The position numbers were made by a program, and so were the translations under genes. Source: Immersiella caudata (lineage: Eukaryota; Ascomycota; Sordariomycetes; Sordariales; Lasiosphaeriaceae). From it: a DNA stretch of 64,000 nucleotides. Each line of letters opens with the position of its first letter. The stretch's first letter is position 1. The stretch is from contig JAULSU010000005.1 of NCBI GenBank assembly GCA_030512335.1, positions 3,472,001-3,536,000 on the forward strand, read 5' to 3'. The notes beneath the pieces were generated by a model. The model was given only the letters and a program-made list of their open reading frames with translations. It did no database searches and was not told where the DNA came from. Shown in pieces: positions 1 to 9,817 of this stretch.

Positions 1-1729
1 CATCCAGATCGAAGTCGCCGTTTTGCACCCTGGGGCAGTTTTGAAGCGTTTCCCTGTTAAGTCCGTCAGCACTACTTCCGACATGTGCATTCGCCGCGGC
101 TGCATACCATATTTTATTGCATGTAAGGAGCTGGCCAGGACTGGTAACGGTGTCGTCGGCTTCCTTGGCTGCGTCAATCTGAGCAATCAGGCCTTTCTTG
201 GGGGTCGTAACGGGAAGGTTGTATGGCGTAGTGAAATCCACATCGAAAGCGTCATTGAAGAACGAGTCGTCAAGCCCGTTGGTCAAAATGTTTTCTTGCG
301 GCTCGCGGTAGTCACTAAAATTCAGTTGAGGATCGAACTGGAAGTCTTGAGGCAGCCAGTTGAAGTCAGGCATGTTCAGGGTGGAAAACTGGTCGAAATC
401 TGCGATGCTTAGCGAAACGTCCCAGAAGTGGGAGATGAGGTTGGAATGGATGAAGCGATGATTGAGCGTCCTAGGCGTGCAACGGTGGTGTGAAAGTGTG
501 GTTCATACCTGGTGTGTTTCCGAGATTCGACTCTTCACCAATCGTTGTCAGCGTATCAATGGGCTTGAATCCCATGGGAGACTGCGTCAGGGGCTCAGGT
601 GATGTTCCGCATGAGGAACTTGCACCCATGTTGGAATTTGACGACGCTGATGGTGAGCTTGTCGAGAGAGGGCCGGTCAGACCAAAATTGGAATCCTGGC
701 TACCCCTGGATGCCTTTGCGACATTGGAGTTGGTAAGAGGAGCAGAGAATAGACTGGCCGCAAAGCTCGACAAATCGTCGCTAGGTGTGTCGTAAGTGCC
801 AGAGTTGGCCCTGGAGGAAGCTGCTGGTTTCTCAGTTGGGCTCAACTGGCCACGGCTGCCCTGTGACGGCGGTGAGGCCTTAGCTTGCGCCGTGTTTACG
901 GATCCAGCCAAACCGAATTTAGGAAACTCAAATTGGAAGTTGACGTCGTTGATACCACGGGTCAACGGAACGCCGAAAGCGCTGGCCGGGCCCGATCCCC
1001 GGCCGCCGCTTGGCATAGAGGCCAACCGTTTCTTGTACTCACTGAGCTCGACGCTCATCTTGTCGACCTTGGCGCGCAACAACTCATTCTCATGGTTGGC
1101 AGCTTGAGATGCTTGTTCTAGCTCCTCAACTTTGGTCTCTAGATCCTTGAGATGCTTTTCCTTGCGCTCACGAAAAGCTCGTTGCGCGGCACGATTTTGA
1201 GCCTTGCGCTTCTATCCGGACGTGTTAGTAAGCGCGTCTTGCTTTCATGCCATTGACAGAGTGTCTGACTTACAGAGCTCGGCTCAGTGGTGAGAGGCTT
1301 CCTCCCGGGCTTCTTCGCAACCTTGTCTTCGCTCTCTCGCCTCTTTGCCCCGTTGGTCTCATCTTCCTCGTCATCTGGATGGCTCCTCTTATCGGGTGAC
1401 TCGGTCTCGGCGGACTCAGACCTGCCGTTGAGCGACGATCCGGGCAAGTCGCCAATCATCCTCGGTTGATCAAGGTTATCCATCGAGTAGTCGAAGCTGG
1501 AGTCAGCCCCGGTAAAGTCGTAATCATAGTCGAGATCCGGGCTGTTCTGGAAGCTCCCCGTCTTATCGAGGCCATGGGACGGGGACGCATTGAACGACAT
1601 GGGGGACATGCCGAGAGCAGTGTTGGCTTGATTGCTCGTGGTCCGGTTAGAATTGAGAGCAGCGTACAGGAGATTCTGCTGCTGTGGGGTGAGGATGAAG
1701 TCCGACAGCGGGTTCTTCGTCGACGTCAT
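1..1729 (-). CDS. yap1: AP-1-like bZIP oxidative-stress transcription factor (YAP1/Pap1 type), 3' end cut by window
   Basis: Nuclear activator of antioxidant genes in the Yap1/Pap1/ChAP1 family, in which redox-sensitive cysteines control export from the nucleus. Three exons are visible: 1274-1729, 509-1211 and 1-399. The introns are 1212-1273 (TACTAAC branch) and 400-508, and phases agree at both. About 519 residues are visible. Exon 2 opens with the basic region KRKAQNRAAQRAFRERKEK, which fits the fungal AP-1 signature NxxAQxxFR, followed by a leucine zipper to about residue 215. The n-CRD is represented by SCGTSPEP (Cys about 353), with only one cysteine there. The c-CRD is seen near the window edge as LTCNKIW and NCPRVQNGDFDLD, so only the last few tens of residues are missing. 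The start is the first ATG, giving the family N-terminus with FILTPQQQ. Family assignment is very secure. Confidence 0.95.
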
Positions 1730-2393
1730 CTTGATTGATTCGCGCGATCGCGTCGCACGTTGCGCACAGGGAATCGATTTAGTTTACGATCTGATAGAAA
1801 TATCAGACGACGCTGTCGCCGCGAAGGGCTTGGAATGTTTGTGCAGGCAAGATCGTGGTAGAGGGTGGCGCCAACAAGTGCCGTTGATGAAGTGGACGAG
1901 GTTCGCTCTGCTTTCCGCCACCGCGGGGTACTGAGTTGGCGCCGGGACGGTTGGGCCAACAAAGAGCGACACGAGTGGGTAGAATAAAGACTTCTGGAGA
2001 TGATAGATTTTGTAACTGCGGGGGAGATCACTTGGAACGGAGAGTGGTGAATTTCAAGAAGCCGATCCAGCCACGCAAGCCAAAAGTCGCCTCCCAGGGG
2101 TTGGCAAGCTTCGACGTGGGTGAGTGTGGATGGATGGAAGGTTGGAAGGTGAGATGGAAGAAGACTCTTGCGGCTTTCCGCCTGAATTGTTGCCTGACTC
2201 ACTCACCTGACTCTGAGCTTTTCTGCTTTGAGCACAGCTGGAAAACCAGGCAAATTCAAGGCTGGGTCTCGGGGCGATAAGGTGCAGCAACTTGTTCGAG
2301 TCCAGTTCAATGTCAGACGAAGGGCTCACGGAAATGGGGGGGCAGGCGCAGGAGGGGTTGAGCGGGCAGTGAGCAGGATCAATTTGTCAGCGG
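1730..2393 (-). promoter_or_regulatory. ATG-free upstream region / probable 5' leader of the AP-1 gene
   Basis: Read on the coding (minus) strand, the 664 nt upstream of the AP-1 start contain no ATG; the first one upstream is at 2394-2396. About ten would be expected by chance. This fits a long 5' untranslated leader kept clear of upstream starts. No transcript data are available, so the transcription start is unknown. Confidence 0.5.
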
Positions 2394-3776
2394 CATGGAA
2401 GCCACACGAATTGGCCGACTGGCTCGACTGGTCACGCCGGGCCGCTGGAGTCCGTGCACCCAACGCTGGACATGAATTTTGAGGCGGCAAAGTCCGACCT
2501 CAAGTTCCGTGGCGCCGGCTATCTGCTATCTGCTATCGCAGCGCTGTGCCGTCCCCTTCGAACAAAGAGACGCCAGGTCCGGCCGCCAGCGGATATGTCC
2601 AGAAATTTCGAGTCAGTTCTTTGTTGTAGAGTTTGTTACACTCTTGCGCCTGTGGACTTTCAAAAGACTAGGGATACACGGCGTGTTTGAACGGAGAGGG
2701 AACACGATGAGCTGAGGCTGAGTAAGTGCCCCCTAGACTTGAGAGTGGAACTCTCGGCGGCCAACCCCCTGAATGACCATAACTTTTCAACGCTGCCTGG
2801 AGTCCACAATCCTACAGCCCCATTCCCAGCGCATAATGCGCTGGACGATGCCGTCGAAAGGGGTAGCTCCGCGGCTTTCGGCCCTAACATTCCTGGCATG
2901 AGGCTGCATTCCAGATTCACGCCGCGCTGAGATACCAGGCCTTTGAAGCTGGAAGGATTCGCGTGGTGAAGCGCCTTCCTTCAACCACACCGGCCCTCTG
3001 AAGCTCTCTGAAAGGTCTTTGGAACTTGTCGGGGGTGGTTGAAGAGAACACTCCTCCGTTTGGTATTTAATGGTATTCTGCCTCTACAATGAATCTCACT
3101 CGAAACCTCGCAGGGCGCGTGGAAAAGGACCACCTTGCCAGGAGCTTCCAAGGGTCCATTTGGCTTGTCCATGACCTCCCTAGTTCGCGAGTCTTCCGCC
3201 CCAGTGACATCCACACCCCAAAGCTTAGTGATGGTAGGTAGATTTCATGTCGTCTCTTCAGAGAACTTCCAAACCCATGAGCGTCTTGTGTGAGCCGTGC
3301 GTGAAATAGAATTGATTTAACAACCCGGTAATTCTCATATCCGCAATGGTCTTTGTACTCTCAAAACTTCGGAACAACAACCATCTGAATATGTGGCTGA
3401 CTGCATGGCATGTGGATTGAAGTCTTGGCCAGCGTGTCTGAACTTCAGTTACCTGGAAGTCAAAATCGCTTCTTGGCTGTGACTTTGGGGGCAAAGACGC
3501 TTGTGGCGCGTCACGGCTGGAGACGAAACGGTGATGATGGTCCGTGCACAGCTCCCCGCATTGGCATGGCGACGCCATCAACAATCAGATTAGCCTTGCC
3601 CAAACTCTAAACGAACGGTGTGAGCCTGATGTGACGGCACCCGTGTACGTGTACGGGCAACACCATAGCAGCCCCTCCAGCAGAATTGTTGACACCCTCA
3701 TAGCTTCTTCCACAGCCCAGTGGTAATCGACCTTCCAGGCCAACGCAGCACAGGAGCTGCAAGCGAAACCGCCAAG
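2394..3776. other. Intergenic, no gene recognised
   Basis: This stretch between the divergent AP-1 and BSD genes holds only short open frames without recognisable domains. It presumably contains the distal AP-1 promoter and the BSD gene promoter. I see no tRNA, repeat or transposon remnant. Confidence 0.5.
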
Positions 3777-5173
3777 ATGGACATCGCATACGATCATCTT
3801 CAAGAGTCCTTCACCGAAGACACCACCACCGCGTCGACAACTGAGGCCTCTTCGACCGGCGAGAACAAAGCTGCTCAACAAAACACCTTAAACGCCGATC
3901 TCCAAGATGCTTACCGCGCATTTTCCTCCAGCCCCTGGGGTGCCAGGATCGGTGGTTTCTTCGGCTCCGTCGTGAAGCAGGTACTGACCCCCACCACTCC
4001 ATTCGAGGTTCCTCTCCTCATCCCACACTCACCGCGATCATTCACAGGGCGAGTCCATCTACCACGAGGCCCAGCAGGAACTCACAGCCGTGGGTCAGGA
4101 TGCCACACGCGGCCTCACCGACCTCCGCACCACCATCATCAACCGCACCCGTGGCCTCTCCCTCTCCACCGTGACCGCCCCTGGCGCTGAGAATAACACC
4201 ACCGACGCCGCCAACACCGAAACCACCCCCACCACATCCACCGCCCGCGAGCTCTCCCCGGAGGATGCTCTCAAGGAATCCGAAACCGTCCTCTCCCGCC
4301 TCCGCGGCGAAGCCACCAAGCGCCTCAAAGACCTACAAAAGGCCGAAGACGCTGCTGACGAGGCCCTCCTCCGCTTCGGCTCCAATCTCCGAGATTTCTT
4401 AAAAGACGCCATCAAGATCGCACCGCCAACGGAAGGGTCTGGCAGCGGGAGCGGGAGCGGAGGCGAGGGTGGCGCCGTACTGTTTGAGAGCAAGGATGCT
4501 CACGGGAAGCGGGTCATCCACACGTCACGTTTTGATGCACAGCTGCACGTTATCCACGCGAACCAGGACAGCTTTGCGAAAGATGCGATTGGTCCGGAGT
4601 ATGAGGCGTGGTATAAGGAGTTTGATGTTGAGAAGAAGACGGAGGATATTGCTGGGGATTTGGCAAAATATCCGGAGCTGAGGGCGACTATGGAGAAACT
4701 GGTTCCGGATCAGGTTTCGTATGCGGATTTCTGGAAGAGGTATTACTTCCTACGACACGGTATTGAGACAGCCGAGGCTAGAAGGAGGGATCTTCTCAAG
4801 GGTATGTTGCTCGGTAATGAACTTTCAGTTCTACATGCTAACAGGCTGCGTAGCCGCTTCTGCTGAAGAGGAGGTTGGCTGGGATGAGGACTCTGATGAT
4901 GAGGCTGCGCCTCCTGTCAGCGACGCTAAGACTGCGATGGCCACGGACAAGCGACCCGGCTCAACAGAGTCCTCAACAACACTCCACCCCCAGAACGCTC
5001 AAGCTCTCCTCAAACCATCTGAGCCCCGAAAGTCCAACGATGAAAAGTCCCAGGCGGACAGCGAGGCGAGCTACGATGTTGTTGGCGCCCGCTCAGGGGT
5101 TCCCAGTCAAGCGCCCAACAGCCCGAAGGATTCGCGGAAGGGTGACGACAGTGACGAGGAAGACTGGGAGTAA
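3777..5173 (+). CDS. BSD domain-containing protein
   Basis: Three exons: 3777-3980, 4048-4801 and 4854-5173, giving 425 residues. The introns are 3981-4047 and 4802-4853, with GT-AG ends and matching phases. The ATG at 3777 (gccaagATGG) is preferred over an in-frame upstream one because of its strong context. The BSD domain lies near residues 235-295, with YEAWYKEFDVEKKTEDI and the closing aromatic pair of VSYADFWKRYYF. BSD domains occur in TFIIH p62 and in synapse-associated/DOS2-like proteins. The N-terminus is S/T-rich, with SPWGARIGGFFGSVVKQ as seen in DOS2-like proteins. The C-terminus is acidic (WDEDSDDE, DDSDEEDWE), which is also typical of that group. The exact role is unknown. It is convergent with TSR2, with 253 bp between them. 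Confidence 0.88.
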
Positions 5174-5426
5174 CTCCCTGTTTTCTGGTTGGACGGAGCG
5201 AGTCATTGGAGTTATGCTTGGTAAGGTAGTACGGGTCTCGTTATTCGGAAAGGCGTTGGTCTTGGTCGCATTCAATTCATAGCCGTGACTCCCCTTGCGG
5301 CAGGTAATAGTTGAGAGAACCCCCTGTACACAGAAAGCTCTTCTCTTGCCCCGAAACAGCCACCGCCATGCTTCTCCAGTGGTAGTCCGTGTCGGGCCAA
5401 CCCAATCCCACATCCCACATCCCCAA

Positions 5427-6099
5427 CTACCTTTTCTTCCTCGAAACCTTGGTGAACCCATCCTCATCCACCTCGGGCGCCTCCTTCTCCTTCACCACCG
5501 GCGGTGCATCCCTCATCTCCTCGTCCTCCTCTTCGCTGCCCTCCTCATCTTCATCCGTATCCCAATCCGTATCCGCATCCTCATCCTCCCCCTTGGTCAA
5601 AACTCCCACCACCTTCGTCTCCTTCCTCGCCTCGAACTTTCTCCTCAGCCCCTCCAGCTCGTCAAACTTCGGCCCCCCTTTCAGCACCTCCCCTCGCACG
5701 CGCATCACCTGCTCTGCAACCTCAAACGCCGAGTCATCATCCACGTTCACCTCGAACTCATCCAGCATCACTTGTAACAGAAATTCCTCGACGTATGCCT
5801 GATCGGGTTCCTCCGTCACTGCGGGTTGCTGTTGTGGCGTGCTCGTGCTTATGGTAGCGGGTTTGGAAATGTCTGGGAAGAGCTCGACGACGGCGCCGGC
5901 AAACCAGTCGCGCTTGTCGGAGGAGTCAGGGCCGCCCCAGTTGTTTTGAACGGCGAGGGTGAGGGCGGGCCAGAGGTGGAGTGCGAATGCGACACCCTGT
6001 TCAAAGTTGGATTGGAGGGCTACTGAGGGGAGTTTGTTAATGAGAGGCCGTTGAGTTGGAGGCCTAAGGGAGCATACCTGGGGTGTGTGTGCCTGCCAT
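5427..6099 (-). CDS. tsr2: Pre-rRNA-processing protein TSR2
   Basis: TSR2 is the nuclear escort of ribosomal protein eS26 (Rps26) and supports 20S pre-rRNA maturation. Two exons: 6078-6099 (seven codons plus one base) and 5427-6022; intron 6023-6077. The product is 205 residues, the usual size. The hallmark core NFEQGVAFALHLWPAL, NNWGGPDSSDKRDWF and ELFPD follows the splice. The C-terminal half has a long acidic stretch ending in a basic SRKKR tail, as in other TSR2 proteins. The short first exon (MAGTHTP) was chosen because the upstream open frame joins only through the intron. An alternative start farther upstream is unlikely. Confidence 0.93.
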
Positions 6100-7110
6100 G
6101 GTTGTGGTTGTGTGGTTTGTTTTTGGCGTGGTGTTGGTGGTGATGAGGGGCTCTGTCTGATGGAGGGGTCGCTTGGGCGATTGATTTTTTGGCCTGTTTT
6201 TTTCCGCCAGGCCGTTGGGACTTCGTTATCGCGGGGCTTATCGGTGCGCCTTGTTCCTAACATGGTGGGATGAGGGTTAGGGTCACATACAGTCCAGTAC
6301 TGGTTTTATTGTTAGCCTGATGATTGCGGGCACCACTCTTCACCTTCAAGATGGCCTGCGAAGGTTTCCTGAGGGGGTATAGCGGGGAATTCGATGCCCT
6401 GGCCGTAAAATCCAATGCCCTGATAGATGCCCTCTATGACTGGTCTGATTCTCTATAAGGCCCTCTCTGATGATGTCCACCCAAGTATCGAGCTAACAAA
6501 AAAAAGAGTGTTGGAGAACGATGACGACATGGATCGGAACGACCCCTGTCGGGATATTGTCGGCATCGTTCAACATCTTATTAATCATGGGTCAATTCAT
6601 CATGGGCAGCAGTTGATCAGGTCATTTGAAGTGAGTAAGTCAAGGCCATTGAGAGATATATTGTGATTCCGAGTGCGATGATTCGAGTGCGAATGCGGTA
6701 ACCGTATGCCATAGACGTTGACAGAGATGCTGGCTTGTGTGGGTTGCGGGTCGCGGGCTGGGCGATGAGCCGCGCAACTGTGGAGCCTTCGGGGGAATCC
6801 ATGGTTGTGCTAGATCGCAGCTTCGATCCGAGCCCCTCCCCCGCAAATACGCATATGTCTTTGTGTGTTAGACATCCGTGTCTTACGTATACCGCCGAGG
6901 TGAACATCAGGAGCTTTTTTCTTATTTAAGAGCTCAGAGAAGGCTGCACTCCATCAAATTTCATCCTCACGTCCTCGACTCAACTCGCCAAGCTCGAATT
7001 TGCAGCTTGAAACTGTTCACCTGCCGCAGATCACTTGAGCTTCACTTTGACCACATCTGAACCCCAACTCACAACTCACCATAATCACAACTTTTAATCA
7101 ATACCTCAAA
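6100..7110. other. Divergent intergenic region between TSR2 and FMP52
   Basis: About 1 kb between two divergent genes. It is AT-richer than its surroundings, particularly 6270-6700 and 6900-7100. Only short, domain-free frames are present. The last 80 bp before the FMP52 start (runs such as cacaactcaccataatcac) look like a fungal 5' UTR. Confidence 0.4.
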
Positions 7111-7812
7111 ATGTCCACCACCGCCCTCATCGGTTCCACTGGCCTCCTTGGGTCCAACATCTTGACTACGCTCTTCTCCACCCCCAGCGTTTCCACAGTC
7201 CAGACCATCTCCCGCCGCGCACCTAAATCTACCTCACCTAAGCTAAATGCCATCCTCGAACCTGACACCTCCCTATGGAAATCCCGCCTCGCCTCCGTCT
7301 CCCCTGTTCCTACAACCGTCTTCTCCGCGCTAGGCACAACGCGCGCCGCCGCAGGCAGCATTGAGAATCAATGGAAGATTGACCATGACCTCAACGTCGA
7401 GCTCGCCAAGGAGGCCAAATCCATCGGCGTCAAGAGCTTCGTGTTCATCTCCAGCGCCGGCACGCGCGGTATGATTGGGGGGAGTTCACCCTACAGCAAG
7501 ATGAAGCAGGGAGTGGAGGACACGGTGAAGGAGCTAGGGTTTGACAACGCGGTGATTCTGCGCCCGGGACTGATTCTTGGCGAGAGAGAGGAGAAGAAAC
7601 AGCTGGGCGGGATCCTGAATCCCGCAGTTCATGGGATTGGAAAGGTATTTGGGATGTGGGCGCAGGACGTGCTTGGTCAGGACGCGCTGGTTATTGCGAG
7701 GGCGGCGGTTCATGCGGCGAGGTTGATAGAGGAGGGGAAGGCGCCTGAGAAGTATTGGGTTTTGGAGGGGAGTGACATTGTGAGGTTGGGGAGGACGGAG
7801 TGGAAGGAATAG
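7111..7812 (+). CDS. fmp52: FMP52-like NAD(P)-binding mitochondrial protein
   Basis: Single-exon gene of 233 residues, the usual FMP52 length. It is an atypical short-chain dehydrogenase related to human HTATIP2/TIP30. The N-terminal Rossmann nucleotide loop TALIGSTGLLGSNIL is clear. Next come FSALGTTRAAAGS (residues about 71-83), the SSAG segment and the YSKMKQGVE motif with the catalytic-type YxxxK, then LRPGLILGER. Yeast Fmp52 is found at the mitochondrial outer membrane/ER; the substrate is unknown. The start is the first ATG and gives MSTTALIGSTG, with the nucleotide loop immediately at the N-terminus as in orthologues. Confidence 0.95.
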   Translation: MSTTALIGSTGLLGSNILTTLFSTPSVSTVQTISRRAPKSTSPKLNAILEPDTSLWKSRLASVSPVPTTVFSALGTTRAAAGSIENQWKIDHDLNVELAKEAKSIGVKSFVFISSAGTRGMIGGSSPYSKMKQGVEDTVKELGFDNAVILRPGLILGEREEKKQLGGILNPAVHGIGKVFGMWAQDVLGQDALVIARAAVHAARLIEEGKAPEKYWVLEGSDIVRLGRTEWKE

Positions 7813-8829
7813 GGTTTTGTGATGAGTTTACTTTCGGCGGGATACCTATCAGAGGCCGAGGGCCGATGGTAAGAGTACTTGTTGCGTAGATTTCATTTTG
7901 GACTGGTTCTGGACTGTGCAACTTGGTTTTTAGCTGTGAATACTCGGGTGGTTCTCCTCCTTAAGTCCTGACATGTGTGTTCTGGATTGCTGGGAATTCT
8001 GGTGTTCCTCGGGGCACGCATGTTTGCCATCGATGGTATTAGGCCCTGCTTAAGGCAATACAGCTGAGGCGGTGATGGTGGTGATTGGAGGTATTGAAAG
8101 TCGCCCGGTTCCAGAGGGTATATCGTCTTCGTGGAATACAACTTCAGCCATCGGGCAATTTTGAACACTCTTTTCGTATCACGCAACGCCCTACTGTGGT
8201 GTCGTGCAAAAATAAAATACCCCCTGTGAGGTATCTTGGAATTGGCCCACCGTGAGGTTGTTCTGGCCTCACGGGCGTCTCTCTGCCCTGTGCGGCCCCG
8301 GCTCAAACCCTCGCTATACCTGACTGGGACCCTTTACTTACCCTTCACACCAAAGACGGAACCTGCCGCGGTAAAGTCAGTTTTGAGGCGAAAACTCCAC
8401 CACGGGTCGGGTGCTTCCATCCGAGGCACGATCTCGGACAAGCCGGAAAGCCGAACCATCCGCGGCTGTCGTCAACCCACCGCCAGTCAGCAACACCAAC
8501 GGCCAATCCTAGCACCGCGGCTCAGTCCCGGCATCGCGATCGAAGAAACGGGGCAACCCTGACCCCGAATCTGAGTTTCCACCACCAACTTCCAGGTGAA
8601 GAAGCAGCTATCTTATCTTAGCAGCCTGTCCCTGCAGGCACACAGCAAAGTCGGGTCCGCTGCCCCACCAACCCCTCCATCGCGTCAGAAGCTCCCCGCC
8701 ATCGCCGGGCGCGCTCGTGGATAACATCGCCATCCTCGCCGCCAGCACCAAAATCTCTTTCAAAGTCTCTCACATTTCCAATTCCAACGTCTCTCTCTCT
8801 CTCTCTCTCTCTCTAAACCATCCACCAAA
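7813..8829. other. Intergenic region upstream of FMN1
   Basis: About 1 kb separating two tandem genes. No recognisable gene is present. The last part is pyrimidine-rich and contains a CT microsatellite just before the FMN1 start. Confidence 0.4.
8791..8814 (+). repeat. (CT)12 tract in the FMN1 5' UTR
   Basis: Twelve uninterrupted CT units end 15 bp before the FMN1 ATG at 8830. CT-rich tracts are common near transcription starts of highly expressed fungal genes. Pure repeats of this length are prone to slippage. Confidence 0.85.
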
Positions 8830-9477
8830 ATGACCGAACCCCAACCCCAACCCGCCGAACCACCCCGCCCCCTCCTCCTAGGCCCCCCCTCCGGCCCTCT
8901 CCCACCCTACCCCTTCCGCATGGAAGGCCTCGTAATCCCCGGCTTTGGCCGCGGCTCCGCAGAACTCGGCATCCCCACCGCCAACCTCCCCGTCTCCCCT
9001 ACCGGCACCCCCTGGCTCGACACCCTCCCCTCCGGCGTTTACTTCGGCTGGGCCTCCCTCTGCCTCCCATCCCACCACCCGGATTACGCGCCCGTCGCGG
9101 GGTCCAGCTACAGCTTGTACCCCATGGTGATGTCGATTGGGTACAACCCCTTCTACAAGAACACGGTTCGCTCGGCGGAGGTGCACGTCTTGAAAAAATT
9201 TGGGGCGGATTTCTACGGGGTTACGATGCGCCTGTTGATATTGGGGTTTATTCGAGAGGAGAAGGACTACGCGGGGCTGGAGGCGCTGATTGCGGATATC
9301 AATTTCGACTGCGAGGTTGCGAAGAAGAGCCTGGCGAGGGCGGCGTGGAAGCCAAAGGAGGTGGGGGAGGAGGGGACGTTGGACTGTAGTTGGTTGTTGA
9401 GGGCGGGAGGAGAGGAAGGGAAGTGGGTGAGCAAAGGGGAGATCAAAGAAAGCAAGTGGGAGAGTAAATTGGTTTGA
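8830..9477 (+). CDS. fmn1: Riboflavin kinase
   Basis: Makes FMN from riboflavin and ATP, the first step of flavin cofactor synthesis. Single exon of 215 residues, close to the family norm. The N-terminus after a Pro-rich lead reads FRMEGLVIPGFGRGSAELGI followed by PTAN, the kinase nucleotide/flavin-binding signature. The middle has PSGVYFGWA and MSIGYNPFYKNTVRSAEVHV, and later FYGVTMRLLILGFIREE with the conserved strand-turn. The start is the ATG at 8830 within acaccaaaATGAC, 15 bp after a CT tract. No separate FAD synthetase domain is fused, as expected for eukaryotes. Confidence 0.95.
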   Translation: MTEPQPQPAEPPRPLLLGPPSGPLPPYPFRMEGLVIPGFGRGSAELGIPTANLPVSPTGTPWLDTLPSGVYFGWASLCLPSHHPDYAPVAGSSYSLYPMVMSIGYNPFYKNTVRSAEVHVLKKFGADFYGVTMRLLILGFIREEKDYAGLEALIADINFDCEVAKKSLARAAWKPKEVGEEGTLDCSWLLRAGGEEGKWVSKGEIKESKWESKLV

Positions 9478-9817
9478 TGCAGGGAATGGGAGAGGGTGAG
9501 GACATCTTAAGACGAGTTTTGGGCCGAGCGAGCGTTGCGGCATTCACGAGGCATGACATCAGGAGAACGTGGAGGCATAATTCATCTCGTCTTCAACCAT
9601 GCTATCCACATTCGCACCCTCTGCTGGTTGCAGACATAGTTCCCCGGTGTACAAATGACCCTAGAGCAATGGCCCATCCGAGCAACAGTTGCCAAATATA
9701 AGAATGAAGTCTTGGATACAAAGGTATCTCCCAAAACGCCTGGCCTGAATGCTTGGGCATGTGCATATCCAATCCTTTTTTTCCCATCCTGAGCCACGTG
9801 AATGGACTGAGGAGATT

